Source: Aphrocallistes beatrix (taxonomy: Eukaryota; Porifera; Hexactinellida; Sceptrulophora; Aphrocallistidae). Taken from it: a DNA stretch of 64,000 bases. This document shows positions 9,845 to 20,834 of this stretch, piece by piece. The stretch's first letter is position 1; the number at the start of each line of letters is the position of its first letter. Under the pieces are notes generated by a model. That model was not told the DNA's origin. It saw only the letters and a program-made list of their open reading frames with translations, and searched no databases. The position numbers and the translations under genes were made by a program. The stretch is from assembly GCA_963281255.1 (NCBI GenBank), contig OY725492.1:5087571-5151570 (forward strand), written 5' to 3'.

Positions 9845-10574
9845 TTTGTATTTACATATTCACTTTGTTTACAATCGATCAATAAATAGTTATGCTATAG
9901 CAAATGTTAGGATTGATTTTGAGAAGGACAGTAGTTCCAAAAATCGACTGAATGGCATTTATCGAGAAGAAGAATCCCGGGATAAGGCTACATTAGAGTG
10001 GAGTGAATTTCACTTTTTTCAAACTAGAATTCCTTACCTTGGTTACTAGTTCATTGATCTTTCTCTGGACTGTAAAACGAAATGTCGGAATTGTAGCACG
10101 GTTCCAAATTGACAGGACATCTGAAACTACAATTTCAGCGATATCCGAACTTTTTGTTTCATCCCACTTATTGTAGTTTCGAGCTTAATCAACTCATAGT
10201 ACAGGAACACTTTTTTTAGACTTCCATAGCAATGTAGGAATGTGACAACATTCAAAGAAAATTCAAATATTTTCAAATCAACCTATCCATAGCTTGGTTT
10301 GTATGAAAAATTAAGACTGATAACACTTTTAATAGTATAAACTTAAAATAGGTTGGAAAATCGCAAAATTTGTCTTAATTAGAGCATAGCTATTTTTATA
10401 ATATTATTCATCTAAGATGTGCATACTTTGATACCATGTTTAGATATGTTGGTTATTATTGATCTATACTGCGTGGTTAACGATTTTAAGCTAATGATAG
10501 GCTCTAAACTGGCCTCATTTGCTATAGGTCAATTCGAGTGGCATGTCCAGGGAGCTAGGAGTCCATCCCTACAG

Positions 10575-10838
10575 CAGATTGCACGTGGGCCGAAATTTAT
10601 AACCGCGGCCCTCAATTTTAAGTTAACCCGGCCCGCAAAAAGCCCGCATAAATATTTTTGGCCCGCTTTGTAAGTTACTAACTATGTATAGTGAGTTTCT
10701 GTAAACACAAATAAGTAGAAACTAACAAAGTTCCATTTACGTAAGTATTCCTTAATTGGTACCTCGTGACAATTAAAAACATCGTCTCGGTCGTCATCGC
10801 GGGGAGTCCTCGGCCCGCACAGCCCGCGTGCAACTCTG
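10575..10838. mobile_element. hAT-type MITE in unit A
   Basis: The ends 'CAGATTGCACG' and 'CGTGCAACTCTG' are inverted repeats typical of hAT elements. Flanking 8-bp copies are 'ccctacag' and 'gcctacag', a target-site duplication with one change. The GC-rich body ('gcccgc' words) contrasts with its surroundings. Units B (19934-20205) and D (35624-35955) carry the same insertion; unit D is longest and nearest the ancestral form. The relic at about 44280-44310 shows the empty site. Confidence 0.85.
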
Positions 10839-11308
10839 GCCTACAGTGCTCCCACATCTTCATTATATGCTTTTATGTACTCTCTAAGCTTGAACTGTAT
10901 TATGTACTAGATTCATGTATATTTAGGTCTGTTGCGTGATATCTTGAGATCGTATTATTTTGAGGTATCGTAGCATTCCGAGATTTTGTTTGGCTTACTC
11001 AAATGGCTTCGTGGTTCAATCGCTTTCATGTGGCACTAAATTGTGGCACATGAAAAAATTTGATGGCACGCAACACAATTCACTATGGTAAACCCCATAT
11101 GGACCATGGATCAATTATATTTTAATAATTTATGGCCATATGCATCGCTACGAATGGTTCAATTAATCTAGCCATTTGACTGAACAGCATACTCTTTTTC
11201 AGAGAACCAATGAGATTCTACTTTACAAACCGAATTACAATACATTATGTATAAATACGGGAATTTCTGATACCTAATATATTCAACTTAATATTATATT
11301 TGTGCTCT

Positions 11309-11467
11309 CAGCAATGCTATTGTTACAGAGAAGAGCAGTAGTAATTAACGTAGTAAGTATAATGCAAGAAGTTACGGGTACAAACAATAAAAATACTACA
11401 TTCACATTAAACTATATATACTACTTAACGATTGCGCTGTACGTACTAAGGATAATTATACTAGTTA
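11309..11467 (+). repeat. Displaced copy of the NLR leader/promoter block
   Basis: These 159 bases match the region just before the NLR leader (for example about 5245-5410, including 'actatatatacta' and 'gtacgtactaaggataatt') but lie about 3 kb further upstream. Near-identical 'acttaatattttatttgtg' sequences of about 22 bases flank it. Unit C has the same copy (20676-20834); unit A does not. Confidence 0.75.
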
Positions 11468-11917
11468 AAAAAACTTAATATTTTATTTGTGCTCTAACGT
11501 TTATCTCTGTTTGAAAGGAGAATTTGGAATAGTTTTCTCCTTACGAAGGACTCATTGTTCCAAATATTGATAATACAACAACAACAAATGAATTTATTTA
11601 CATATTAATAACTTAGTGAAAAGTGAGAAAAAATATCCTCCCTATTTGATGTGCAATATTGTCTCAATCAAAAATTGGGAGATCATCTTCTTGTTGTCTG
11701 GTGAGGGATAGTATTTATGGCATGCTGGGTGAAATATGAGTACTGATGACATGCTTAGTGAAGTAAGACTGACACAGTAAGCTAATCCATCTACTTCTCA
11801 AATACTTGTTCACTTTCATAGCAGCGCAACCATCCTACTACATCTGTTAATGAGGTTCTGGTTTTTACTCTGTTCTAATTAATGTAGAAATCTTGTTACA
11901 TGCTGCATTCTGCTGAA

Positions 11918-12128
11918 TGATGCCAACCTGAGCCATGATAAAAACGAGACGAAGCTTTGAATTTGGCGGGACATGGCGGGACGCAATAGAAATGTACTAT
12001 ACGTAGAATATACAAAAGCGGGACATAATGGGGAAATTTCGTGTAAAAGCGGGACACTCGAGAAAGTTAGCTCAATAGAAGAGTGAAAAAAACGGAACTT
12101 CCCACCAAAAACGGGACAGTTGGAAAGT
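11918..12128. mobile_element. MITE with GCCAACC ends
   Basis: It runs from 'atgccaacctgagccatg' to 'cgggacagttgg' and contains repeated 'gcgggac' words. A second, better-preserved member in the opposite orientation lies at 41512-41725 at a different site, so this is a mobile family. In unit A most of it is deleted and replaced by the 52-bp patch. Confidence 0.65.
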
Positions 12129-12808
12129 ATGACTGAATTATATTTATGTGTAAGTTATGCTATGTTTTTTCAATGAAAGAAATACAACACCCTGTAGGAC
12201 ACATGTGAGTTTCAGAGTTCCTGACCCGTACAATAGGGAGACTAACCTCCAGCTAGTTCCTGACTATTCTCAACTAAGGATTGTGGAGATAGTTCTCCTT
12301 TCTTCTATGTCTTGTTTCTCTTTGAGTGAAAGCATTACCTTATTCTCTTTTACTTTAGTTCTGTTTTGGATTGATAGTACTATGTGTCTGAATATATAAT
12401 ATACACTCCAGATTCCCTTGTGATCATGTAAATATTCTACATTCAGTATTTAAAACTCGAAACTCATTGTTGTGCGGTTAAGATTAAATAGAGCCTAGTT
12501 ACGGACTAGTCATTAAGGTATGCTTTTGAAATATTATCACTGACGACACGCTAGTGAAATATGTACTGATGGTATGCTTATTTGAAGAATGTTGCAGTAT
12601 GGATTGTAATATGAGTCGTCACGCCTGCAGATCATTGCAGAATATATTTAAACAACTGTGGTCCTATTACAAGTACATTAAGAGATAGTTTATTATTTAG
12701 GATTATTGTGAATCAATTGGAGACACAAGTGAGTTACTCTTAGAATATCTGTCTTTACTATTAGTTAAAATATATTGACATTTATTTATATGTATCTTGA
12801 TACATATA

Positions 12809-13177
12809 CAGTCGAACCTGCTATAACGGCCACTCTATATAACGGTCACCTGTCTATAGCGGTTACCAATGAACAGTCCCGTCCGAAATTCCATAATGTT
12901 GAACCTGTGTATAGCGGTCACCTGCTCAACGCGGCCAGCGGCCACCCGTTTGTAGTCCCTTACTGACCCTAAAACTGTGTATAACGGCCATCACCTGGCT
13001 ATAACGGCCACTACCTGTCTGTAACGGCCATCACCTTTTTCACATTTTTACATGTTTATTACAGGACCTGTTACGAACGATAAACAAGTTTCATGTCACC
13101 TGTATATAACGGTCACTTGTGTATAACGGCCAATTTTGTCCAGTCCCTTGGGTAGCCGTTATAAACAGGTTCCACTG
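12809..13177. mobile_element. Pogo/Tigger-type MITE in unit B only
   Basis: The terminal inverted repeats 'CAGTCGAACCTGCTATAACGG' (left, one base trimmed here as 'CAGTCGAACCTGCTATAACG') and 'GTTATAAACAGGTTCCACTG' are flanked by TA duplications. Both the ends and the TA target are characteristic of pogo/Tigger elements. The body repeats 'ataacggcca' several times. Units A, C and D have uninterrupted sequence at this place. Confidence 0.85.
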
Positions 13178-13778
13178 TATATACGTAGTAGATTTGTTAG
13201 CCCCGAATAAACGCCGAGGGTTAAACGTCCATGAAAAAAATAAGTGCCGGGGTGCCTATTCAGGGAAAGACGGCATTTGTGCATACTGTATAGTCGACTC
13301 TGATTCATCAGGTCACATTGAGCCTTGATATTTTGACCCGATTAAGCAGAATTCCTAAATAACTGAAGCAATTTGTATTAGCTTCTACACTACCCGGACT
13401 AAAGTATTTGAATACTTCGTTATTTCATGTGTAAATACACTCAACTCCGCTTAATTGGGACAAGTCTCCAGGAACGGAATGGTTTCCATACATAGAAGCT
13501 AAAAGCAAATTTCATCGGTTAATTGGGAAATCCAAAATCAGATTTCAGATTCGAATTAGTCATAGTGGAACATTTCTAATCAATTACACATTATAAACGT
13601 TTTTAAATTATCAATCAGTGTCACTTTGTGCCACATATGTCCATGTTAACCACTACACATTATGGTGATAAAATACTTCTGGTCATATACGATGTGTAGA
13701 ACACTCAGTAATGCCATTGTTACAGAGAAGAGTAGTAATAATTAACGTAGCAAGTACAATACAAGAAGTTACAGGTAC

Positions 13779-14146
13779 CAGGGCTGGGGTTGGTTAACCG
13801 ATTTTAAGGTTCGGTTATTTTGGTTTCCTCTACGGCAGTTAACCGGTTAACCGATGTCAATACTAATTGTTTGAAATTTAGATTTTTGGACAAATCTTTA
13901 ACCTGATATTGAAAAATTTAATAATTTTCTATGGTCTCGATTTAAACTATATGGTTAGAAAATAGAAATTATATTGTATTATCAAATTTTAGAAGTAATA
14001 TTCTTGAATCTCCGTAGAAAAACAATGAAATTAGTGTAAATATTTCGAAAATAAAGCAGATCGGCTAACCGATCTAAAATTTCCTTAACCGTTAACCGAG
14101 ATTGATGGCGGTTAGCCGGTTAACCGGTTAGCCGAATCCAGCCTTG
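13779..14146. mobile_element. hAT-like MITE in unit B only
   Basis: The ends are 'CAGGGCTGG' and 'CCAGCCTTG', with extended inverted 'ttaaccg' words inside and flanking 'caggtac' on both sides. Unit C reads straight through as 'acaggtacaaac', the empty site. It lies in the presumed NLR-2 promoter region, about 190 bases before the upstream ORF. Confidence 0.85.
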
Positions 14147-14337
14147 CAGGTACAAACAATAATAATACTACACTCAAATTAAACTATATATACTACTTAA
14201 CGATTGCCCTGTACGTACTAAGGATAATTATACTAGTTATGTACTGAATACCAGCCAATTTCTGCTCCATGAATCTCTACTACTCTACACTATTAATATC
14301 CTATGAGATAACTATTAGGCCAGTGTTAATTTGAAAC

Positions 14338-14553
14338 ATGTTTCAGCTTCACTACCCGCAAACAATATTAACTGCCGCATATATTGTCATTATTAGCATT
14401 ATTACAGTGAGCATCTCATTATATTTCAGGTGCAGGGAATGTATTACAATATTGATTGAGTTCCAAATTTATTACTATAACCAATATACCACAACATCCA
14501 ATACATTTGTCTGGAATGCCATAGACCGGACACTCTCAAATAGGACACAATAA
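14338..14553 (+). CDS. Upstream ORF of NLR-2 (membrane-segment peptide)
   Basis: 71 codons beginning 286 bases before the NLR start and ending 70 bases before it, in a different frame. One hydrophobic segment ('ILTAAYIVIISIITVSISL') is followed by 'YFRCRECITILIE' and a polar tail ending 'RTLSNRTQ'. The unit D copy is almost the same over its whole length. This is the best-preserved form together with D. Confidence 0.35.
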   Translation: MFQLHYPQTILTAAYIVIISIITVSISLYFRCRECITILIEFQIYYYNQYTTTSNTFVWNAIDRTLSNRTQ

Positions 14554-14623
14554 TCACTATATCCAATATATGACCATATCCAATTATTCCAATGTCTACT
14601 GTACATTATCTTGATAGAGCGAA

Positions 14624-17600
14624 ATGTCCGATCGAAGGAAGCACCAAGTGAAAATTTACATCAAACTTCGAAATTTGCTAACACCCACAATTCTCCAAAC
14701 TCTCGGAGACGTACTGAATGTCCCGGAAGGAACAATGGAGAGGGTAAGAAATGATCCGATCAGGTTCTTATTTGCTCTTCAAGATTGGGAAGGCTTCGAC
14801 CCTGCATTATTTGATCGTACTGTGCAAGATATTAGTGTGAACATCTTGGATACTGCTAGGGAGTTAGAATGGCTCAGCAATCCTTACTACGAAAAGCTGC
14901 CAGCTGATAATAAAACGAAGTCTATTGGGAAATTTGTCCGATTGCTAACTGAAGAACTAACCTCCGTGCAATGGCTTCTACTGGCTGATACTTTCTCAGA
15001 GGAAGGGCCTAAATCCTTGTTGAAAAGGTGTCTAGGCAATGACTTGATATCCCCCGACCTGAAAGACTTTAAAGAGATGTTAGAAATAATCGAAAGATCT
15101 GATTTAGCAGCAAAGTTGGATAGTTACTCACCCATCTTCAAAGATCTTTCGAAAAACATGCTTCATGAACAAATTCTTGATGAAATTGACCCTAACAGAC
15201 AGGAAAGCATTGCAATTATGCAGTTTCACCTTAGAAAATACATAAAGGCACATAATAAAGACGTGAGTGCAGTCTTAGGTGAAGCTAGTGTTCCTATTGA
15301 GTCCGTGTACACTCCTCTAACCGTCATTAAAGTGAAACCAGCTTTGGAGAGAATGAAGGAAGAAAGCGATATTAACGAGATTGATTTCCTGCTAAAAATG
15401 CATAAGCAGGTACAGCTCCAATCTGTAGAAGTGGTAGACTTCGAAGAGATCATCACCACCTTTGACTCTTGTGAGGGTAAAATATTATGCTTGATTGGGA
15501 ACCCCGGAAGTGGAAAGAGTTTTCTGTGTCAAAACTTCGCATTCTTGTATGGTGTCCAACGATTGAATAACTTTGATTACGTCATTTCCATTCCGTGCCG
15601 AAGTCAGGAATGGCATCAACTCGAAGAAGCAAGACAAGAAAAGAAAAATACGATTGACGGAGAATTCATCATAAGTTGGCTGTCCCTTTCGATGTCTTTG
15701 GGCACGAGATGGAGTAAATTCCTCTCCACCCACCTGCTTGAATCCGATGGAAAAGGTTTATTTATCATTATAGACGGCATAGACGAATTTACTATGAGTG
15801 TACCATTTGAATCCACATTACTGTGTAAAATCCTTGAGAGACGCTTCCTCACTCTCAGCACTATGCTCGTAACGAGTCGTCCCAGTCCATGGACCGAACT
15901 TCTTCTCAGCTATGGCACCCAATTCAGAATAGACGAAAACTTCCAAGTCCTTGGCTTCACTCCAGAAAATCGAGACATCTACTTTAAGAAACGAATCGTG
16001 AGTTCTGAGAAGCTAAACGCCGTCCGCGAGATGTTCCACCGTCATAATGAAATTCAACAACTCTCATTGGTTCCTGTAAACGCGAGTCTATTCACCGCTC
16101 TGTTCAACCAATCGGACTCCATTCTCAGTCACACACTTTCAGACATCTACTCTCAGCTCATCGTGTATCTCATCAGGAGGCAGTTGTCCCGAATGGATCT
16201 CAAAGAGTACATCGACGTTTTCAATATGTCCGACTTCCACCCTGGCATCAGGAAATGCATCCTTAAGATCGGACGAGAAGCGAATCAGGGAATCTTTGAT
16301 CGTGATCTCACCTCCGATAAAAATATTCCACTGAAGATAGAAGACAAGTTTTATCCTGGTGAACGCCTCGGATTGATGCAGTCGCACATAAAAGTTGTTA
16401 GTTTCGGAGTCCGCGTGAAGGTGTGGACATTTCAACATCTCACAATCCAGGAGTTCATGGCCGCTCTTTCTATCTGCAACAACTCCTGGACAAATCAGTG
16501 TTTCATCATCCGTTATTTCACTGCTTCTACTAAGTACTTGTCTAGGTACAAGATGGTGATTCGCTTCTTATGTGGCATCTTGCAGCAGAATGCAGGTTGT
16601 ATTACACCAATTTTAATGAGACATGCACTCCCAAGGCCTATACAACTCCATGGACTGCCTATGGTTAAGCAGCTGTATTATTCTACAAGTCTCGTTGAGA
16701 TATCTGATTGGATAGAATTCTCAAAAACCTTTCTTTTCATTTGCTCAGTTATTAATGAAACTAACACAACTTCCATTCAAGAGCACTTTTCATATTTCCA
16801 AGATAAATTTCAAGATCCTCTCTATCTCTACTTTGTCATGACTATTTCTCCGAATGAATGGCACTGCTTTCTACAGTCACTACAGCACATTCGCAAGATT
16901 CAAATATTGCATCTTCATTCAGATTTCGTAACATCGATACAGTTCCATTCTCTCTTAGGTCGGTTAGCGTCATCATGTTCTATCATATACCTTGCTCTGT
17001 TGTTTATTGATAGTAATTTTAAGACTATCTATTCCTACACACGTAAAATCACGTCTAGCTCTCTCCCAATTGGAACTAAAATTAGCATCAACTTGGATTC
17101 ATGTGACCTAACAGATTGCACATTATCTTCGCAACTTTTCTCTTCGATGAAAAACATTGCTGGAAGTTTGATGCTATCAGAAGTCAATATAAGGCGTCCA
17201 GTTCTAACGAATTTGATCAAACGATTCTCTTCTATAGACTTTTTCTACTTCAGGCCTATATCAAGTTCTGCCAACTGGCCGACCCTCGAAGAATTAATAA
17301 AGAAACGCCAGATTAGAGGATTATACCTCGATGACCCGGAGGGTTACTCCTCATTTAAACCTTCTACCCTATCAGCTTTCCGCTCTTTGAAGGAAGTATG
17401 TTGGATAACTAAGCAAGATTGCTATCAAGTTCTAACTTACATACAAGGCGCTAAAGATCTCAAGTATCTGTACCTCTCAAGTTCCAAACAATCGAATGGA
17501 TATAATCGCAACTTGCTCTCACAATTGAATACTAAATATGGCAAATCAATGAGAGATATAACACTTCTTAATCTACACAAAGTTGGATTTGATTCCTGGG

Positions 17601-18004
17601 GAAACATCACGAATATGCTTAAGTCATTTTCTAATTTGGTCTCTCTAAATTTGTTTTTTACTGAGATCAGTTCAGCAGATATCCATTGTTGGAAGGAGGT
17701 GATATCAAATATGAACTCGCTAGTACAATTGGCGCTAGTTAGTATTCCAGTACAAGACTCAGGGATGAGAGTGCTGTGTCGCTGTCTATGTTTCCACCCG
17801 GCAATTAGGAGTTTGTTGTTTGAACACTGCGAACTCACCTCAGCTTCATGTACCACTTTCATTAATCTCATACAGACGCTTCGAAATATTAAAATAATCG
17901 AGTGTTCCAGAGAAGAACTTTCTCGCCCAGAAACTGAAAGGTTGCAACTCCTCATTGAGGTATCTGAAGAATGCTCAGTTAAGATTGAACTATCAGATGA
18001 TTAG
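14624..18004 (+). CDS. NLR-2: DED-like, NACHT, LRR-like receptor
   Basis: An intact 1126-residue ORF collinear with NLR-1: two death-effector-like modules, Walker A 'GNPGSGKS', the 'FQHLTIQEFMAAL' helix and an LRR-like C-terminal half. Walker B is the conservative variant 'LFIIIDGIDEF', and the residues after Walker A are 'LCQNFA' rather than 'LCEYFA'. Most substitutions relative to NLR-1 fall before residue about 900, while the last ~160 codons are nearly identical, which suggests recent exchange between units A and B. The promoter region carries MITE insertions not found in its sisters, so expression may differ. The same post-stop splice donor follows. Confidence 0.88.
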   Translation: MSDRRKHQVKIYIKLRNLLTPTILQTLGDVLNVPEGTMERVRNDPIRFLFALQDWEGFDPALFDRTVQDISVNILDTARELEWLSNPYYEKLPADNKTKSIGKFVRLLTEELTSVQWLLLADTFSEEGPKSLLKRCLGNDLISPDLKDFKEMLEIIERSDLAAKLDSYSPIFKDLSKNMLHEQILDEIDPNRQESIAIMQFHLRKYIKAHNKDVSAVLGEASVPIESVYTPLTVIKVKPALERMKEESDINEIDFLLKMHKQVQLQSVEVVDFEEIITTFDSCEGKILCLIGNPGSGKSFLCQNFAFLYGVQRLNNFDYVISIPCRSQEWHQLEEARQEKKNTIDGEFIISWLSLSMSLGTRWSKFLSTHLLESDGKGLFIIIDGIDEFTMSVPFESTLLCKILERRFLTLSTMLVTSRPSPWTELLLSYGTQFRIDENFQVLGFTPENRDIYFKKRIVSSEKLNAVREMFHRHNEIQQLSLVPVNASLFTALFNQSDSILSHTLSDIYSQLIVYLIRRQLSRMDLKEYIDVFNMSDFHPGIRKCILKIGREANQGIFDRDLTSDKNIPLKIEDKFYPGERLGLMQSHIKVVSFGVRVKVWTFQHLTIQEFMAALSICNNSWTNQCFIIRYFTASTKYLSRYKMVIRFLCGILQQNAGCITPILMRHALPRPIQLHGLPMVKQLYYSTSLVEISDWIEFSKTFLFICSVINETNTTSIQEHFSYFQDKFQDPLYLYFVMTISPNEWHCFLQSLQHIRKIQILHLHSDFVTSIQFHSLLGRLASSCSIIYLALLFIDSNFKTIYSYTRKITSSSLPIGTKISINLDSCDLTDCTLSSQLFSSMKNIAGSLMLSEVNIRRPVLTNLIKRFSSIDFFYFRPISSSANWPTLEELIKKRQIRGLYLDDPEGYSSFKPSTLSAFRSLKEVCWITKQDCYQVLTYIQGAKDLKYLYLSSSKQSNGYNRNLLSQLNTKYGKSMRDITLLNLHKVGFDSWGNITNMLKSFSNLVSLNLFFTEISSADIHCWKEVISNMNSLVQLALVSIPVQDSGMRVLCRCLCFHPAIRSLLFEHCELTSASCTTFINLIQTLRNIKIIECSREELSRPETERLQLLIEVSEECSVKIELSDD

Positions 18005-18015
18005 AACGCAAAGAG

Positions 18016-18680
18016 GTGAGTGCAATCACTTAGATTTATAAATCGTTTGTTAACTGACTCCTAACAATTATTAGTATAGAAGAATATTGCTTACTTGTAA
18101 GATGGATTTCTACGTTTATATCCAGATTTCTACACAAAACTGACCATAAATTGTTCTAAATGAAATCTGGCTCATTGGAATGATGGTGCCTCATTTTGTT
18201 AAATCTTGTGGCTAATTCGCTATTGTAAATTCTCCATCCCCAAGATATTTATACATGAATAATTTCCTTAAATAATCTCCCAATGTATACGGAAAAATAT
18301 TTAATGGGATACATGATAACCTGGGTATTATACATGTTTAGGAAAGCATTTCCCTATATCATATGTTATATAATTGAAGTTTGTGAAAATAAATAAGTTT
18401 GATTTTAGGAGCATATCTCTTGTATAATATCTTGGTTCTAACTATTTCTTAAATTATAGAGGTCCAGGTATCACGAAATTTTCTCAATTCTTCGAAGATG
18501 AGCATTAACTAATTTATATTTTTTCTTAGATTTGAAGTCAACTGTCCACTCATGTTCATCTCAACCAAACTCATCATATTCCCTACTGTAGTAGTACTTT
18601 ATCATCCTATATTGTTGTTGTTCAGTGTGTATTATCTTAATTAACATTGTGTCAATTTTGAAATAAATTTGTATTTGTAT
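18016..18680 (+). other. NLR-2 3' UTR intron and terminal exon
   Basis: It repeats the arrangement of unit A: donor 'GTGAGT' 11 bases after the stop, acceptor 'tttttcttag', an exon with only a minimal TTG tract (18612-18622), then AATAAA. Confidence 0.45.
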
Positions 18681-18848
18681 ATTCACTTTGTTTACAATTG
18701 ATCAATAAATAGTTATGCTATAGCAAATGTTTAGGATTGATTTTGAGACGGATATAGTTCCAAAAATCTACTGAATGGCATTTATCGAGGAAAGGATCCC
18801 GGGATAGGGCTACATTAGGGTGGAGTGAATTTCACTTATTTCAAACTA

Positions 18849-19614
18849 CTTAGGGCATTCAAAAAGTTCTCATCCCAAATCTGTATCTCAAATGATAGTG
18901 AAAATAGGATATTTCCGATTTGTCCATTGTATTCCTTAGGGGATCAGCTTCCAATTTGTATATTGGTTTATTTTACAAGGACAATTGTTGTGGTTCCTAC
19001 ATTATATTTTTGTACATCGGTTTAAGGTAGTCCCTTTGAACGTGATTTTTCGGGTTCCCTTTGATATATTTCAGTTCTGAGCAAATTTAGATTAAAACTG
19101 ATCCCTCCATCGAATTCTACGCATCAACTAACATATAGATTGAATTTTCTGAAGTATTATAGTTTGAGGCTGAGGGAATACTATGTTTTGAAGTGGTTTA
19201 CTACCATTTTTGTCCCACTTTTTGAGTGGCGAAAATTGACAAAAAATCCACTAAAAGTAGCATGATATTTTTTCAACACGAGCAATACTATTGAACACCT
19301 CCCGTTTACTTTTTCACATTGGTTCTTAATTATTTAACCTTTTAATGACCTTATTCTACGATTTTCACAACTTTTATTCTCCAAATTTAGTTTTAAGCCA
19401 TTTTCAATGGGGAGATTCCAACTTTTCGACACTACCCTAAACCGATGCACAAAAAATCTAATGTAGGAACCACAATAATTGTCCTTTTAAAATAAACCAA
19501 TATATAAATTGGAAGCTGATCCCCTAAGGAATACAATGGACAAATCGGAAATATCCTATTTTCACTATCATTTGAGATACAGATATGAGATGAGAACTTT
19601 TTGAATGCCCTAAG
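18849..19614. mobile_element. 766-bp long inverted-repeat element
   Basis: The ends 'CTTAGGGCATTCAAAAAG' and 'CTTTTTGAATGCCCTAAG' are perfect inverted repeats, and the two ~190-base arms match each other over most of their length. TA is duplicated at the borders. Units A, C and D read 'caaactagaattcc' without it, the precise empty site. The small ORF inside (18825-19025) is not a transposase. Probably a Tc1/mariner-class foldback MITE. Confidence 0.85.
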
Positions 19615-19933
19615 TAGAATTCCTTACCTTAGTTACTAGTTCATTGATCTTTTTCTGGACTGTGTAAAACGTAAATGTCGGAATAGTACTGATGACACTT
19701 TTGATAGTATATGCTTAAAATAGGTTGGAAAATCGCAAAATTTGTCCTAATTAGAGCATAGCTATTTTTATAATATTATTCATCTAAGATGTGCATACTT
19801 TGATACCATGTTTAGATATGTTGGTTATTATTGATCTATACTGCGTGGTTAACGATTTTAAGCTAATGATAGGCTCTAAACTGGCCTCATTTGCTATAGG
19901 TCAATTCGAGTGGCATGTCCAGGGAGCTAGGAG

Positions 19934-20205
19934 CAGAGTTGCACGTGGGCCGAAATTTGTAACCGCGGCCATCAATTTTAAGTTAACCCGGCCCGCGGCC
20001 CGCAAAAATCCCGCATAAATATTTTTGGCCCGCTTTGTAAGTTACTAACTATGTATAGTGAGTTTCTGTAAACACAAATAAGTAGAAACTAACAAAGTTC
20101 CATTTACGTAAGTATTCCTTAATTGGTACCTCGTGACAATTAAAAACATCGTCTCGGTCGTCATCGCGGGGAGTCCTCGGCCCGCACAGCCCGCGTGCAA
20201 CTCTG
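19934..20205. mobile_element. hAT-type MITE in unit B
   Basis: The same insertion as in units A and D, with 'CAGAGTTGCACG' and 'CGTGCAACTCTG' ends. The left target copy is lost through a small deletion before the element; the right copy 'gcctacag' remains. Confidence 0.8.
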
Positions 20206-20675
20206 GCCTACAGTGCTCCCACATCTTCATTATATACTTTTATGTACTCTCTAAGCTTGAACTGTATTATGTACTAGATTCATGTATATTTAGGTCTGTT
20301 GCGTGATATCTTGAGATCGTATTATTTTGAGGTATCGTAGCATTCCGAGATTTTGTTTGGCTTACTCAAATGGCTTCGTGGTTCAATCGCTTTCATGTGG
20401 CACTAAATTGTGGCACATGAAAAAATTTGATGGCACGCAACACAATTCACTATGGTAAACCCCATATGGACCATGGATCAATTATATTTTAATAATTTAT
20501 GGCCATATGCATCGCTACGAATGGTTCAATTAATCTAGCCATTTGACTGAACAGCATACTCTTTTTCAGAGAACCAATGAGATTCTACTTTACAAACCGA
20601 ATTACAATACATTATGTATAAATACGGGAATTTCTGATACCTAATATATTCAACTTAATATTATATTTGTGCTCT

Positions 20676-20834
20676 CAGCAATGCTATTGTTACAGAGAAG
20701 AGCAGTAGTAATTAACGTAGTAAGTATAATGCAAGAAGTTACGGGTACAAACAATAAAAATACTACATTCACATTAAACTATATATACTACTTAACGATT
20801 GCGCTGTACGTACTAAGGATAATTATACTAGTTA
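20676..20834 (+). repeat. Displaced leader/promoter block in unit C
   Basis: The same 159-base copy at the same place as in unit B, including the TATA-like word and the 'gtacgtactaagg' block. Units B and C therefore share it by descent. Confidence 0.75.

Larger units (their letters stand above)
3278..11148 (+). repeat. NLR repeat unit A
   Basis: First of four direct tandem units. The left edge ('tctacgaatgg' followed by 'ttaattaatct') reappears at 11149 and 20513, where the next units begin. The unit holds a spacer, leader, NLR-1, a 3' UTR intron, a TTG repeat and a 3' flank with a hAT-type MITE. The spacer (3207-5514) has no gene: it holds a CAA repeat, a templated patch, a pogo-like MITE remnant and the presumed promoter. 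The 3' flank (9850-11148) has no gene apart from the MITE and is nearly identical to 19620-20512. Confidence 0.85.
11149..20512 (+). repeat. NLR repeat unit B
   Basis: Second direct unit with NLR-2. Its spacer (11149-14337) holds no gene but carries a displaced copy of the promoter region and three MITEs, two of them absent from the other units. The 3' part (18005-20512) has the UTR intron, a very short TTG repeat, a 766-bp inverted-repeat element unique to this unit, and the shared hAT MITE. Confidence 0.85.
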
